Shown here piece by piece: positions 23,499-34,995 of a stretch of DNA of 64,000 nucleotides (its first letter is position 1; every line of letters starts with the position of its first letter). Position numbers and translations under genes: made by a program. The notes beneath the pieces were generated by a model. The model ran no database searches. It saw only the letters and a program-made list of their open reading frames with translations, and was not told the origin of the DNA. The stretch is taken from the NCBI GenBank assembly GCA_958450325.1, contig OY288249.1, forward strand, positions 62,870,166-62,934,165, given 5' to 3'. The DNA is from Agrostemma githago. Its lineage: Eukaryota > Streptophyta > Magnoliopsida > Caryophyllales > Caryophyllaceae.

Positions 23499-23972
23499 AT
23501 GGCAACCTATGAAGTGTACTACACCGGTCCTTGTACGGTTGTGCTTGCAGGGATGCCATCTAATGTGAGGAATCGCCAACTTGTGAGTAGAACATTCAGT
23601 AGGGTCAAGGCCTATCTCCAAGGCAGGGGGTTCGAAGTGAAGAAGATTAAAGCCCTCTGGAATCAGGCTGAGTTTCGTGGGATTGTGTTGCTCACTTTTG
23701 GGAGGTCTGGAGATGACTGCGTGTTGGCATTCAAGATGGCGACAATGTTTAAGCAGAAGTCAAGGGGTAAGGAGGAATGGAACAACAGGGTGGGTGAGCA
23801 CGGACCGTATGCATGGGTGGCTACACATGCCGACAATGCCATGTTTGATAGGTATGCTACTTACGGACCCGTACCATACATGTACCAACGTCTAGGGGAG
23901 TTGGAAGCTGCAAACGAATCAGTCGATGTATGCGGCGCAATAGACAGTATAGTAAGGCCATTGTACACCTAG
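23499..23972 (+). CDS. XS-domain-like protein carried by the MULE
   Basis: This intact single-exon frame of 157 residues starts MATYEVYYTG. I chose the ATG at 23499 because the frame upstream is opened only by TTG and the TATA/leader fits. Residues about 12-150 align with the XS domain of SGS3/FDM-type RNA-silencing proteins: a hydrophobic opening (CTVVLAGMPSN), then VKKIKALWNQAEFRGIVLLTFG (cf. the family's 'plWn.rGhtG.aiveF'), an aligned helix ending KSRGKEEW (cf. 'GkkdW'), then YAWVATHADN (cf. 'YGWvAraeDy') and GELEA. No zinc finger or coiled coil of SGS3 is present, so it is an isolated domain. In SGS3 the XS domain binds RNA; activity here is inference. The match was made by eye and needs a profile search. 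Confidence 0.6.
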   Translation: MATYEVYYTGPCTVVLAGMPSNVRNRQLVSRTFSRVKAYLQGRGFEVKKIKALWNQAEFRGIVLLTFGRSGDDCVLAFKMATMFKQKSRGKEEWNNRVGEHGPYAWVATHADNAMFDRYATYGPVPYMYQRLGELEAANESVDVCGAIDSIVRPLYT

Positions 23973-24210
23973 ACGAGACGACTTGGCAAATGTTTGTTTG
24001 AATGTAAGGACTAACGTAATGGCGACGGATAAAATTTCTAATAAAATCATCATTTCATTATCTTGCAAAATGGCTCTATTATATAGAGCTTACATACAAT
24101 CCACAATTTCAGTGCATTAGTAGAACGTACATTACAATACATTACGCTACAATACGCTACAATACTACACATTACGCTACATTACGACACATAACTGAAT
24201 AGTCAATTCA

Positions 24211-24642
24211 CTAAGCAAAAGCGATACCGAGTACAAGCGCCAAACAAACCACCGACAACATAATGACAGCCTTCTTCAAAAGAGCATCCCTCTTAGCTGC
24301 TGACCTCAACATTGCCTTGAGGTCATCATTCCTCATATCAGTTAACCGAGTAGCGTTCGAGAAAGTGTCCTTCGTGACTTCCAGAAGGGACTTCTGCAGT
24401 TCCAACAAGTCCTTATCCATCTTCAATTGGTTAATTACATCCCTTTGCCATTCAGTTGGACAATTGTCGACCCATTTGAAGTACGTACAGCCACGAGTAT
24501 CAAGCATCCTGTTATACTCTTTGCAACACTTGAAGCGTCGACCGGGATTCCTATGTGTCCAAGAAGTGAGCACCGCAATTTCATTGCCGCAGTGACATGT
24601 TTCGCGCCCAGCTGATGACTGCACCCCGCTATGGACGGACAT
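24211..24642 (-). CDS. GRF-type zinc-finger protein with C-terminal membrane anchor
   Basis: From the ATG at 24642 the frame gives 143 residues, starting MSVHSGVQSS. An open stretch upstream to 24780 lacks coding character and is probably leader. Residues about 16-60 read CHCGNEIAV...WTHRNPGRRFKCC...GCTYFKWVDN, with the Cys residues and the GRRF and YFKWVD blocks of GRF zinc fingers, which bind nucleic acid in other proteins. A charged, probably coiled-coil helix follows (about 70-118). The last 20 residues (MLSVVCLALVLGIAFA) form one hydrophobic segment, so a tail-anchored topology is likely. Such GRF-coil-TM proteins are common in plant genomes, often in or near transposons. Expression probably starts in the right terminal repeat. 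Confidence 0.75.
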   Translation of the reverse strand: MSVHSGVQSSAGRETCHCGNEIAVLTSWTHRNPGRRFKCCKEYNRMLDTRGCTYFKWVDNCPTEWQRDVINQLKMDKDLLELQKSLLEVTKDTFSNATRLTDMRNDDLKAMLRSAAKRDALLKKAVIMLSVVCLALVLGIAFA

Positions 24643-24810
24643 GGCTGCTATATCGAAGAACCGCAATTTACAGAAGTGAGCACCGCAATTTACAGAAGGC
24701 ACTATATCGAAGAACCTAGAAACAATGACATTAACACAAAACCCAGAAACGACGCTGACATTAACACAACCCAGAAGCAACTATGACATTAACACAACCC
24801 AGAAACAACA
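24560..24810. repeat. Short local tandem duplications upstream of GRF ORF
   Basis: GTGAGCACCGCAATTT occurs at about 24565 and 24677. ATCGAAGAACC with GCAATTTACAGAA is duplicated at about 24653-24716. GACATTAACACAACCCAGAA occurs three times at about 24727-24807. These look like replication-slippage products in the leader or intron. Confidence 0.6.
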
Positions 24811-24962
24811 ACATTTACATAGATTGAAGTTCGAATCACTACCATTGAAAACAACAACCCTAAACCCTAAATATAAACCCAGAAATTGGAAATGATTTCG
24901 ATTTCGAAAACCCTAACCGCAAAATTGAAGTTCGAGACCAATTTTCGATTTCAAAAACCCTA

Positions 24963-25382
24963 ATCGCGAAAATAGGAGAGGCGAAAATGGGAAGAGGGAA
25001 GAGAAATTACCTTTGGTAGTAGATGATCGATTGTCCGGCGGTCGATTCTGGGTCGAGATTGGCGCTCGATTTTGGGTCGATTTCAGAATTAGGGTTAGGG
25101 TTCTTTCCAATTTGGGGGAAATTGGGGAAAATTGGGGGTTTTGGGGGTTTAGAGTGAGTTAGAGTGAGTTAGAGGGGAATAATGAGAGGAGAGAGAGTGT
25201 TAATGAGGGGAGGGGCAAAACGGGAAGAAAACGGACCAAAATCACCGGAAAGAGGAGAAAAGAACGCCTGGGGGTAAAATCTAATTTTTTTACAACTTCA
25301 CGGGGGTAATTTTAACGGAAACAATTTTTGGGGGTAATTTGAAAAATGGGTAACTTATAAAGGGGTAATTAGTGATAAACTC
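24963..25382 (-). repeat. Right terminal inverted repeat of the MULE
   Basis: It is a mirror copy of 21203-21622 with only scattered differences. On the minus strand it carries the same telo-box and the splice donor CCAAAG|GTAATTTC (about 25001-25016), placed to serve the minus-strand GRF gene. Confidence 0.75.
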
Positions 25383-25391
25383 ATTTTAATA

Positions 25392-27399
25392 CTCATATTT
25401 TGTTAGATAAAAAGATACGTGTCATAAATGTTTTTTTTTAATAGCCCATACATATATAATTATTTTATTCATTGAAGAATTTTGTTTTACTTTGATTTGA
25501 ATTTTGATAGTATAATTATAGGAATTTAATAGTGTTCATTTGTTTTCATATTGATCTGAGGTGATAGTATTTTGGAGGGAAAAAATTTCATGAGGTGTTG
25601 ACACCTAAGCAGTCACTATTCTCTTAGTAGTAAGAGGATGTACGTGACTATGTGAGTGAGACGGTCTCATACAAAATACGTACTCGTACCTCCTCCAACT
25701 TTCTATGATCTTCTCATTTGATTATTTAAGCCTGATATTTTATCGCACCCATAAAAATGTTGGATGTAACTTTGAAAATTAAAAAAATGTTGATGTTCAA
25801 TTTTTTTAGAGAGATAAAAAAGCAAAATATCACTTTTTTAGATTGGAGAGAAAATGACAAAGATAAATTGGTAAAATATCGTTAAAATTGAGTAAAAACT
25901 TGTTAGTAAAAAACATGACAAAAAAAAACAAAAACAAAAAATTACGTAAGCAAAGGAAAACAAATCAAATTAAAAAAGAAAAAAAATAAACAAAACAAAA
26001 CCCCCAAACTTTCAACCCTAACTCCGTTGTTTCACCCACCCCAACCACCTTCACCACCGTACCCACCCACCACCCAAATCCAACCCTCACCCACCCATCT
26101 ACCATCCTGATCAACCCGACCCAACTTTCAACCACCCAACCACGACCACCGACTCCAACCACCCAACTACCCCGACCGACGACCACCCTTACTAACTCAC
26201 CCACCACCAGACCGACCCGACTCTCCCCCACCCAATGATACTCTCGACTTCAACCTGCCCAGCCGTCCCTCCCCACAAACCCCAAATTCCGATGCTCGGT
26301 TCTTCATGTTTATGGAGAATTAAATTTTGAGTTTTTTTAGAGAGAGAATAAAAAAAATTAATTTTGAGAATGACATAAATGAGGAGGGTAAATTGGTAAA
26401 AAATTGTTAAAATTAAGTAAAAGCTCATTTAGGAAAAAGCACGACCCAAAAAACATTTATTTAATCAATCGATCAATCAATCTTATAGCAAAAAATTAGA
26501 TCCATAAACTCTAAAAGAATCCCTAAAATCAATCATTGGAGATCAAGAAACTTTAAGGGATGAACTTTGCAATAAATTGATTAAAAATCTAAAGTTAAAA
26601 CTTAAAGCAATATTACTTTATCATTAATTGGAGGACTAGCTAGGATCCATAATTGAATTCAAAATAGTCTGATTGATTGATCAGAATTTTTTTTTGTAGA
26701 GATTAAAGTTAATTGAAGATTAATCCCTAAAAATTAATCATCAATAGAAACTCTAATTAAGAACTTTACAATTAATTGCTTAAAAAAATAAATTTAAAAC
26801 TTAAAGCAATAATATTAATTCATCATTAATTGTAAAACTAAGATTCATAGTTGAATTCACAATAGTCGATAGATTGATTGAATTTTTTTTGGTAGAAATG
26901 AAAGGTGGGTGGAATGATTAATTGGAGATGTTGCATGAAGGGTATAAGTGAAAAATTTTAAAAAATTTTGTTAGGATTAAGTAAAAATTCGTTAGAAAAA
27001 AGTAATTCGGTTACTTTCTCCGTTCCAACCATTTGTATACATTTGATTTTTTAATACTATTTATAAGTGATGAGAATCTTCAATGTAACTTATAATGTAT
27101 AAGATAAAAGATAGTCACGTGCGATCTCGTTTAAAAATACATTATGAATATTAAATTTTTATAATTTTTAGTAACACGTAAATAAAGATATAAACAAAAG
27201 AAAAGAAGTATCGACGTACGTGCATAAAGCAAACGTATACAAATGGTTTGAACAGAGGGACTATTTTATACTCCGTGCATACCAAAAATTGGATGAAGTA
27301 TATGTAGAGTCACCAGTTTAAAGAGATTATAAATCGGATTTATAGTAGACTTGCCATAGTTTGGCTGTCTAAATACGATTTCAGATCAAATCTTAAATA
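25392..27399. other. AT-rich intergenic DNA
   Basis: No gene is seen. 26000-26280 is a C-rich, ACCCACC-type low-complexity stretch; long frames through it are compositional. 26519-26697 and 26725-26894 are two imperfect direct copies of one segment. A line of GTAAATTGGTAAAA...AAGTAAAA...TTAG words recurs near 25860, 26390 and 26950. TGAGACGGTCTCA lies at 25657-25669. Confidence 0.45.
26519..26894. repeat. Two imperfect direct repeats of about 175 bp
   Basis: Both copies start TCCCTAAAA, share AAACTTAAAGCAAT and CATCATTAATTG/TATCATTAATTG, and end in GATTGATTGA...TTTTTTTT. They are separated by about 25 bp. Confidence 0.6.
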
Positions 27400-27606
27400 C
27401 TCCCTCCGAGTTCCTATTATTGTCCCAAAAGCTTTTGGGGTGAAAAATAAGGAAGGGGAAATGAGTGGTTCAAAAAAGAGGTGGGAAGAGAGAGAAATTG
27501 GAGAGTAATTGTGAACCACACATTAATGGCCTAAAAAGGAAAGTGGGACAAAAATCAAACTAAGTCCAAAAAGGAAAATGGGACAATAATAGGAACTCGG
27601 AGGGAG
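27400..27606. mobile_element. Stowaway-type MITE, same family as 8822-9025
   Basis: It is 207 bp with CTCCCTCCGAGTTCC inverted ends and TA flanks (27398-27399 and 27607-27608). Its interior is close to the copy at 8822-9025. Confidence 0.88.
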
Positions 27607-28223
27607 TATGTATTCGGCATACGTTGGGTGGACCGATGTGCTAATTTTACTGCTTGCATTTGAAACACTAAAAAAAAAACGAAATAGTACTCCGTAGTAC
27701 GTACGTGTTCTCATCATTAGCTGATGACTGCAGCTACTTGATATCGCCAAATATACAAAGTTCATACAGTAATATATATCAAAATTAATAAATTACGCAC
27801 GTATCTTCAAAAACCAAGGCGAAAAGGAAAATGAGTTGATGTGATACGACTATACCAGTAGCTTGTATTCATAATTCTAGTTAGGTCAGGACCCGTCAGG
27901 CAGTCCTTTTTAATTGAAAGAGACTAAATTGAATTTAAACAAAAAATCAGTTTAATGGCACCTTTAATTAATTGAGAATATTTCCTGAGAGACGGTCTCT
28001 CATTAACTTTACTGAGAGACCAAGTACAAATGAAAGTAACAACGGTACCAAACCTGGGTACGATTAATATAAAAGAGTATACAAATATATACATTAGTAC
28101 GCTTGTTATAAAAACAAGTACAAAATAAAGTTGTCATTGAAGGGTACGAATAGTACATAGAGTGGTACTGAAGAATGATCTCTCCCAGATTTTGTGTAAT
28201 TTATTTTAATGATGTTAAACTAA
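27607..28223. other. Intergenic DNA
   Basis: No gene is seen. It contains the near-palindrome TGAGAGACGGTCTCTCA (27986-28002), with a second GAGAGACC half 16 bases further on. Confidence 0.45.
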
Positions 28224-28523
28224 GGGGTCGTTTGGTTACTCATCCAATTACCGGGAAGTGCAAGTTCCCAGGAAAGTGCATTTTCAGGGAGTTGTTTGGT
28301 TGCCCACTCCCCGGGAATTACCACTTTTCGGGAGCTTTTTCCCGGGAACTGCCACTTCCTCCACAATGGGGAAGTTAGCCCCCCTTGGTGTGTAGAACTT
28401 CCCGCATGAAGTTATTTTCCACATGGCAACCAAACAATATTTTTTAATTCCCATGAAATACAAATTCACGTGAATTTAAAGTTCCCGGTAACTTCATCTT
28501 CCCATGGTGAACCAAACGAGCCC
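28224..28523. mobile_element. Harbinger-type MITE, copy 1
   Basis: It is 300 bp, starting GGGGTCGTTTGGTT and ending AACCAAACGAGCCC, flanked by TAA (28221-28223 and 28524-28526). The interior carries CCCGGGAA-rich motifs. Its sister copy is at 34996-35273. Confidence 0.85.
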
Positions 28524-28526
28524 TAA

Positions 28527-29040
28527 ATTGAAATGGATTAAGAATGAGTTGAATTGCTTACAATAGTTAAAGTTAAGGAGTTTAAACTTAACATATTAAA
28601 TAAAAATGAATTTAGGATCCGAGGTCAAGATAACCAGCTAGATAAGAGCCTGGGAAAAGAACATGATCTTAATCTTCTTCTTTTTCTCAATCCTCCAAAT
28701 TTAACTACTCTATTATTAATTACTCCTCATAATTCCACTATTTTTTTTTGAAGTACTATTTATAACACATAAATAATGTATAAATGAATTAAGATAGTAT
28801 GTAACCAATTTGATATTAACCATTTTGTACTCCGTATTAGAATTAGTTGATTTACCATTTTAATCTATTTATTCATGAGTAATAAACTCTGTGGGGAGTT
28901 GCTGACAAATAAAATTACATACTTTGCAACTTTCTTTTTATATATACCCTCTTCGTCCCAATCATTTGATGATAAATATTTTAATCAATTCAAGGACAAC
29001 GAATGACCGAGACGGAAAGAATATACTCCCTTCGATCAGG
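28527..29040. other. Intergenic DNA
   Basis: Nothing coding is seen. 28943-29030 resembles a small decayed MITE (CTCTTCGTCCCAATCATTTG ... GAATGACCGAGACGGAAAG). Confidence 0.35.
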
Positions 29041-29295
29041 GCCGACCCATTGGGGGCTCAATTAGGTTCTTGGAACCGGGGCCCAAACAGGTTAAGGGCC
29101 TCAATATATTCTCTATATATTAAAACAGAAACCACTTCCCACTTTTTGAGACAATGTCTCTTTGTATAGAGAGTACATGCCTCACAGCATGCAGCCGTAT
29201 TAAATATTCCCAAAAAAGCCGATAACAAGTTTCGATCCCGCGACCTCTGAGGCAAATCCCAACTTACCACACCACTGGGCCACTTCGCTGATTGT
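29041..29295 (-). mobile_element. hAT-like/SINE-like composite
   Basis: The plus strand opens CAGGGCCGACCCATTGGGGG, like the hAT ends at 16552 and 41720. On the minus strand from about 29285 the sequence has an A-box-like CAGTGGTGTGGTAAGTTGG and a B-box-like GGTCGCGGGATCGAAAC (29228-29246). The distal terminus and target duplication were not resolved. Confidence 0.4.
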
Positions 29296-30960
29296 GGGAA
29301 AATAGTACAAAAAAAATATACTACCTTTCACAGTCCCCCTTAATTGATCCTCAACAGCGCACCTCTTCGTCTTCCCAATTCCTCATTTATTGATCAATCA
29401 ATTGATCAAACACTTCTAGAAACCTGATCAATTACACTTCATCTCCGTCAATCATCCATTCTACTCATCCTATTCCTATTCTATACCCAATTTCAATTAA
29501 ATCCCAACCAATTCAATCCAAGTTTCGTGTAATAAATGCTACGATTGTCACGATCATCGGTAATTAGGAATATTAATTAGGTGTTTTTCCTTTTTCATTA
29601 TCGATTAATGGCGCATTTGTTGATTCAAAGCACTAATTCATGGCTCCTCGATAACCGATTGCATTCTTCACTGGAAATAGTGATGCAATTTATTGTCGTT
29701 GATTAATTCAAGCCAGAATCCTGTATATATCACGTTTAGCAGGTTCGTTGATTTTCAAATCCTGCCTGCCACCATTCCTGATATCCTCTCTTACTTCATC
29801 TTCTCCCCAAGCTGTCCTCTGTTCTCTCTCTGTTTACATATCTTACATCCACCGTCTTCATTTTCCAAGCTTCATAATTAATTCTTGCTTCTGCGTGCAT
29901 ATCCCTCATATCTTTTAATTGAATCTATATAAGATAGTATTCAACAAAACTTTCACTCATCTTCATTTACAGTATACTCCGTAGTCTTCTCCTTCAGTCA
30001 TTGAAAGTTGAAACCCCATTGTTGCACATCTTGAGAAATACGGTGAGTTACATCTTTAACCCAATCGAATCATCCCATATTTGAAGCTCATCTAAATTAT
30101 CATTCACCTTAAGAGCATGCATCACCTATAACCTCCGCTCCTTTCAATCCGATATTTAACTCGCAAAACACGATTCCCTTTACAGCACAATCCCTTTTCA
30201 GTATTTATGACAACTCCCTTAAACAATCAGCCGCAAAATGGTCAAGTGAGATCTTTTTTTTGGTGACATTTCGTCGAACAGGTGATGTGTTTTTGGCTAA
30301 ACTTCACGTTGAAGATCAATTTGATGGTGAGTATTTTTTCTTGTGTTTCTTATGTAGATCAAATTTGATGGTTAAGATCAATTTGATGTTGATGGTGAAG
30401 ATCAAGATTTTTGAAGATTATTTTGACTTTAAAGTAAAGAGAAGACGGTACGGTGAGTGAAAGTATAGACTTTTTTTTTTTTTATGTTTTTTAATTTAGA
30501 ACTTTTTTTATGTTTAAAGAAATAAGAACTTTATTTGTTTTCACTTATTTTAGTTATGTTTTGATGTTTTGCTAATTATGTTTTGGGTTTTGATATTTGT
30601 TTTCATTTTTAATATTTTGTACTTCTTAGGTATGAAATGCTTTCATGGTGCAATGCGGAAGTGTTAAAGTTTTGCTTTAACCTTTTTTACGTTAAGAAGT
30701 AGAATTGTAGCGTTATTTTTATCGCTAAAGACAAATAAAAAAAAAGTGAACAATTTTTTCTATATCGCAGTTAAATGGACTGTTTCACATCATGATTAGA
30801 TAGTCTTTGTACATAATTGAATCGTTTGATGAGTGAGACCGTCTTTAAATGTAATTATAATTTGTGAATCAAATTAAATAAATCTCTAAACACCCCCATT
30901 AATTATTAATATAGTCAACTAAATAATATTTCATTGTGTAGTTAATTTTTTCAGGGAAAC
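29296..30960. other. AT-rich DNA with 5'-UTR-like stretches
   Basis: CT-rich, ORF-poor sequence at 29330-30100 looks like plant 5' leader or intron sequence, including a donor-like ACG|GTGAGT at about 30040. It may be the leader of the exon-like frame at about 30973, but no continuous gene can be assembled. Confidence 0.3.
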
Positions 30961-30972
30961 AAGGATGCAACT

Positions 30973-31203
30973 AATATAATCGGCCGCAATTGTCATATGA
31001 TGATGAGCTCTAATGACAATAACATTGGGGAATTTCACAACTTATTATCACAACATCAGCCCACAGATTTGTTCTTCAATAATAATGAATTTAATGATTT
31101 TGAGTTAATTAAGTCATTAAATACTACTACTACTAATAATAATAACAATATTAATAATACGAGTTCTAATATATTGATATATGAGATATATTTAATCCTG
31201 TGA
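30973..31203 (+). pseudogene. Possible exon, Asn-rich, cut off by Helitron-like insertion
   Basis: A pyrimidine tract and acceptor (TTTTTTCAG|G, about 30945-30955) precede a frame with MMMSSNDNNIGEFHNLLSQH, then a hydrophobic/acidic stretch and poly-Thr/poly-Asn. Codon choice and composition look like the N-terminus of a plant transcription factor, but no domain is present. The frame runs into a Helitron-like end at about 31165 and stops at 31203. It could equally be chance sequence. Confidence 0.25.
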
Positions 31204-33199
31204 TTTATCACGGGTATTACATATTTGTGTATCATACTCTCTTTTAAGTTTATACGTATCATTCTACTTGCTCTTTTACATTTGTTGTCTATTGTTCAAC
31301 ACTATATGTCCTGTATACAAAATAAACGCGCTTCAATCCCGTGAATTTTTACGGGTATTACACTATTAATATTAATGGTAAGAAAAATTTCACGGTTTTG
31401 CGGTAAGAGTGTTGTTGAGCAACATTCAATAAAGGTAAAATTTGATTTACGAGTTACTAATAAAGCTTTTATATAACCCAATTCATCATCCTTGACAAGT
31501 ACCGTTTTCCATTAAGTGGGTCACATTGTGTTATATCGTCTCCTTTCTCTTCTTCTTTTTCTATGTTCTGTATTTCGTTTTTATCAATAATATGGTAATT
31601 AAGAAGAATCATTAAGTTTGATGATACTAACTAATCTATTTTATTTGTTGAACAGGGTAAGTATGATTCATGTGGACAATTAGAGATATGAAACCAATAG
31701 GTGAAGGGTGGAAAAATAAATAGCACATTCATGATATTTTGTTCCTCCGCCTCCTAAGCAATATTCACGCTATAAAGATTATTTGAAAACATTAATTATA
31801 CGGGTTGGATTTACGGGTTATTAACGTACATTAATCATTTACGGATTATTAACGCATATTAATCACATTACTTATATGAGTCGAGTTTAAAGGGATTTCG
31901 GGTCAAAATGGTGTATTAACGCACATTAGAAATATTAATTATACGGGTTGGATTTATGAGTAACTAATAAATGAAGCATTCGAAAAAAAATGAAATTATC
32001 TAGAAAAATAACCCAAATCTTGACTATATGGAGTGGAACCCTTGAAAACAGGAAATTGCATTTATATAACTCAAATTCTTCATCCTTGAGACCTTGACAT
32101 ATGAGTAGCGTCTTCGGGTCAAATACGGGTTACATGAGAATCATTTATACAGTTTAGGTTTGCTTTCGGATCAAATACGGGTTACGGGCCGGGTTTAAAG
32201 GAATTTCGTGAAAAAACATGGGTTAGGGTCAAAACGGTTTATTAACGCACATTAAAAACATTAATTATACGGGTTGGGGTTGGGTTTATACGGAATTTAG
32301 GTACTTTGACTAATACGAGTTTGTCCGTTTCCAATACGGGTTGGGCTCACGGGCTAATTCAAGAATGAGGGATCGGAGTAACAAACTTTGACTCTAATTC
32401 ATTGGAAACGTGTTGCGATTTGATTTTTTTCTTGACGTTGTTCGTAGAATCGTAGGTAGCATTGAGTCTCCGAAATTTAGAAGGTCGAGGGTGCTACAAG
32501 ACGTGTCATTCCCGTGTTATTTTTGTTTTTAGTAAAAATCATAAAACAACCCGTGAATTTTTCAAAGGTGTTACACTATTACTCCGTATTTGTTTACATA
32601 TTTTAACAAAGTTTTTGTAGATACGATGTAACTAATTTGAATAACATTGCAAATATCTACAATGTAAGAGTCAAATTGTCATACAGAGTATTAAATCAAT
32701 TGTATTTCTTTTATGGATTGGTTTGAATCTTATTCATGACCGCTTAATCAGGTCTGCATTATGTTGTCTTTGAAAACACGCAACAAATAATACTTTTCAC
32801 GCGATTAGAAGTGCACTCATTTATAACGATATATTTTTTAAATAATTGTAAATAAGATTTCAGTATAATTAATACAGAGTAACATTTCACTATAATCAAA
32901 CGAAGTCAAAATATTCATTTTAACTATTTCATTATAATCAAACGATATTCAAGACGGGTCAACAAAGTATGAAATAATTTTATTGTACTTTAATTTTGCT
33001 TATGAGTAGATTTAATTGTACTTTATATAATTAGTAAAGTATGAAAAAACGAATATGTTTTTCGATCTTTCGTACTATTAACCCACATATTGACGATCAC
33101 ACTCTTTTGCGTGATTTAAAAAACTAATCTCGCTTCCTTCATTTTTAAATATCAATAAAAATGGGCAACCCGTGAAATTTTTCACGGGTAACACACTAG
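31165..33199. mobile_element. Helitron-like element or cluster of Helitron ends
   Basis: The 3' end is convincing: a hairpin CCCGTGAAATTTTTCACGGG (about 33168-33187) sits 8 bases before CTAG (33196-33199) followed by T, which is the Helitron rule. Similar hairpins occur at about 31193-31214 (CCTGTGATTTATCACGGG), 31339-31357 and 32550-32570, suggesting nested or tandem ends. The 5' TC at 31165 is a proposal; the base before it is T rather than the usual A. No Rep/helicase gene is present. Confidence 0.5.
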
Positions 33200-33214
33200 T
33201 ATATTGTTAATACA

Positions 33215-33315
33215 AAATTAACATGGAGTGGTATATTGTTGTAGTGGTTAAGGTGGTTAAATTTGATCTAGAGGCCGTGTGTTCAAGTCCCATATCCTCA
33301 AAATGGTTTTCTTCC
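33215..33315 (+). repeat. tRNA-like SINE-type segment
   Basis: GTAGTGGTTAAGGTGG (33241-33256) resembles a Pol III A box, and GTGTTCAAGTCCC (33279-33291) a B box. Spacing is about 35 bp, as in tRNA-derived SINE heads. A CCT/TTT-rich tail follows. I see no tRNA fold, so it is not a tRNA gene. Confidence 0.45.
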
Positions 33316-33319
33316 TCTT

Positions 33320-34995
33320 TCCATTTAAGGAAAATTTTATCCTCTTCATTAATTAATATAATATTCATCTATCCTACTTTTCCACCCCATTTTTTCTCAT
33401 TTAATTAATATAATATTCCTCTCTCTTACTTTTTCACTCTACTTTTTCTCATTTAATTAATACTCCGTATAATATTTCCCTTTCTTACTTTTTCATTCCA
33501 CCTTCCAAATTTTACTGATATAATACTCCCTCCTTATTTTCTTCCCAAAAAGAAAGAGGAAGAAAATAAACAATCGTAGAGAGTATATATTATTTTTGAA
33601 AATATACTCTATAGTTGAATTTATAACGATACAACAGTTATTAATGTATATGTCATTATTAACGTTGACTTTAGGAAGATGATTGCATGCATATATATTA
33701 CTCTCGAAAGGAAGTGGATGACAAATGATCGAGATGAAGGGAGTACCTCACATCGAGAACAATAGTAGCATTGACTTTTCATAGTTTCCAAAACACTACT
33801 TTGACATCTCTTTTTTATGACGAGAGAACCCTATAGCCTCAAGCCATACAAACAACTCCCACAAGAATGAGACCTTGGATAATGACCACAAATTTTAATT
33901 ACTGCTCTCCACCCTTTGCTTATTCACTTGTGTATTGAAATTATTATTTTGAGGAAAAAAAAAAATTACACTCACGAAAATCTACATATGTTGACTTTAT
34001 TTAATCTTTATATATTCATTTGATTAATTACAATTGATGTCAAAATTTTACATGATTTCAAATAATAAAAGTTACTCCGTATCATCATCGAGTTGGATGA
34101 GATAGTATGATGATACCTAAAACCTCTTCTTTAATGCATGAACTGCACACCAACGAACTTTTTTATGCATGCGTCTCTTAAATAAGCCCTAAGAGGCTAA
34201 GCCCTAACCCCCGATATATAGAGCTGACAAAAGTTGACTTGATCAAATAAACTTAATTGATCGACCTGTCTGAAACTCAACTTTACAAAACTTGAACATT
34301 TAGTAACCTGAAACCGATCCGTTTGTGACCTGACACTTAATATAAGTATATAACTCGATAATCCGTGACCTGAGTCCAACCTGGTGATATCAGACAACTA
34401 CGGAGTATTAATCTTTTGAATTGATCTAAAAGGATGTGATTTAGTGTTTAACTTGATACATTAGACTTAATTACAAATAAGTTAAACCAAATAACACTAG
34501 TAAAAAAAACTAAACTTATTATTAGGAAATAGGATGAAGTAACTAGATAGATCTGGTAATGAGTACGGAGTACATACTAATTTAAACGTGACTTGACCCG
34601 CTATATTAATTGATCCATAATAATCAGACTCAAATCCGACTCGACAAGAAAGAAATGCTGATCGATAAAACCCAAATTGAATATGACCCAACTCGACTCA
34701 TCTAATTGCCACTTCTATGGATACTTTATTACTCTACTACGTTTCGACGAGTTTTCCATTCAACAGCCTTATTGATAGCTAACAAAAAAATTATGAATGT
34801 GTTCGCTTTAACTTGAACTCATCCAAACAATTTTATGTTTCATTGACTTGGATTCAAATTCCGAAGTTTGGATTGTTTTCTTAGTCACATGTTTATATAT
34901 ATGTAGGATTTTATTTTAGACACATTCAGGAGAGTCTGATTGAGTGTTTAAGTGTACATAATAAGGATATGGATAGTAGTATTATTCCGTACTTA
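33320..34995. other. AT-rich intergenic DNA
   Basis: No gene is seen. 33526-33583 is a 58-bp TA-flanked hairpin (CTCCCTCCTTATTTTCTTCC / GGAAGAAAATAA...GAGAG), perhaps a minimal Stowaway relic. 34497-34700 has decayed CAACCCGACTC-type words similar to the interior of 13030-14131. Confidence 0.4.

Larger units (their letters stand above)
21203..25382. mobile_element. MULE with 9-bp target duplication and three ORFs
   Basis: This 4180-bp element is bounded by inverted ends of about 420 bp (21203-21622 and about 24963-25382), both starting GAGTTTATCACTAATTACCC. The perfect 9-bp flanks are ATTTTAATA (21194-21202 and 25383-25391), so it is Mutator-like. Inside, left to right, are a gutted MuDRA-like gene (+), an ORF resembling an XS domain (+), and a GRF zinc-finger ORF (-). 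The transposase catalytic core is absent, so movement would need another MULE. It differs from a simple Pack-MULE in holding several distinct ORFs under apparently separate promoters. Confidence 0.88.

Noticed and set aside
25965..26428. Minus-strand ORFs rich in Val, Gly and Trp
   Set aside because: They come from a C-rich, ACCCACC-type low-complexity stretch; no conserved motif or promoter layout.
33215..33315. tRNA gene
   Set aside because: Only A- and B-box-like words are present; no cloverleaf or acceptor stem pairing could be drawn.
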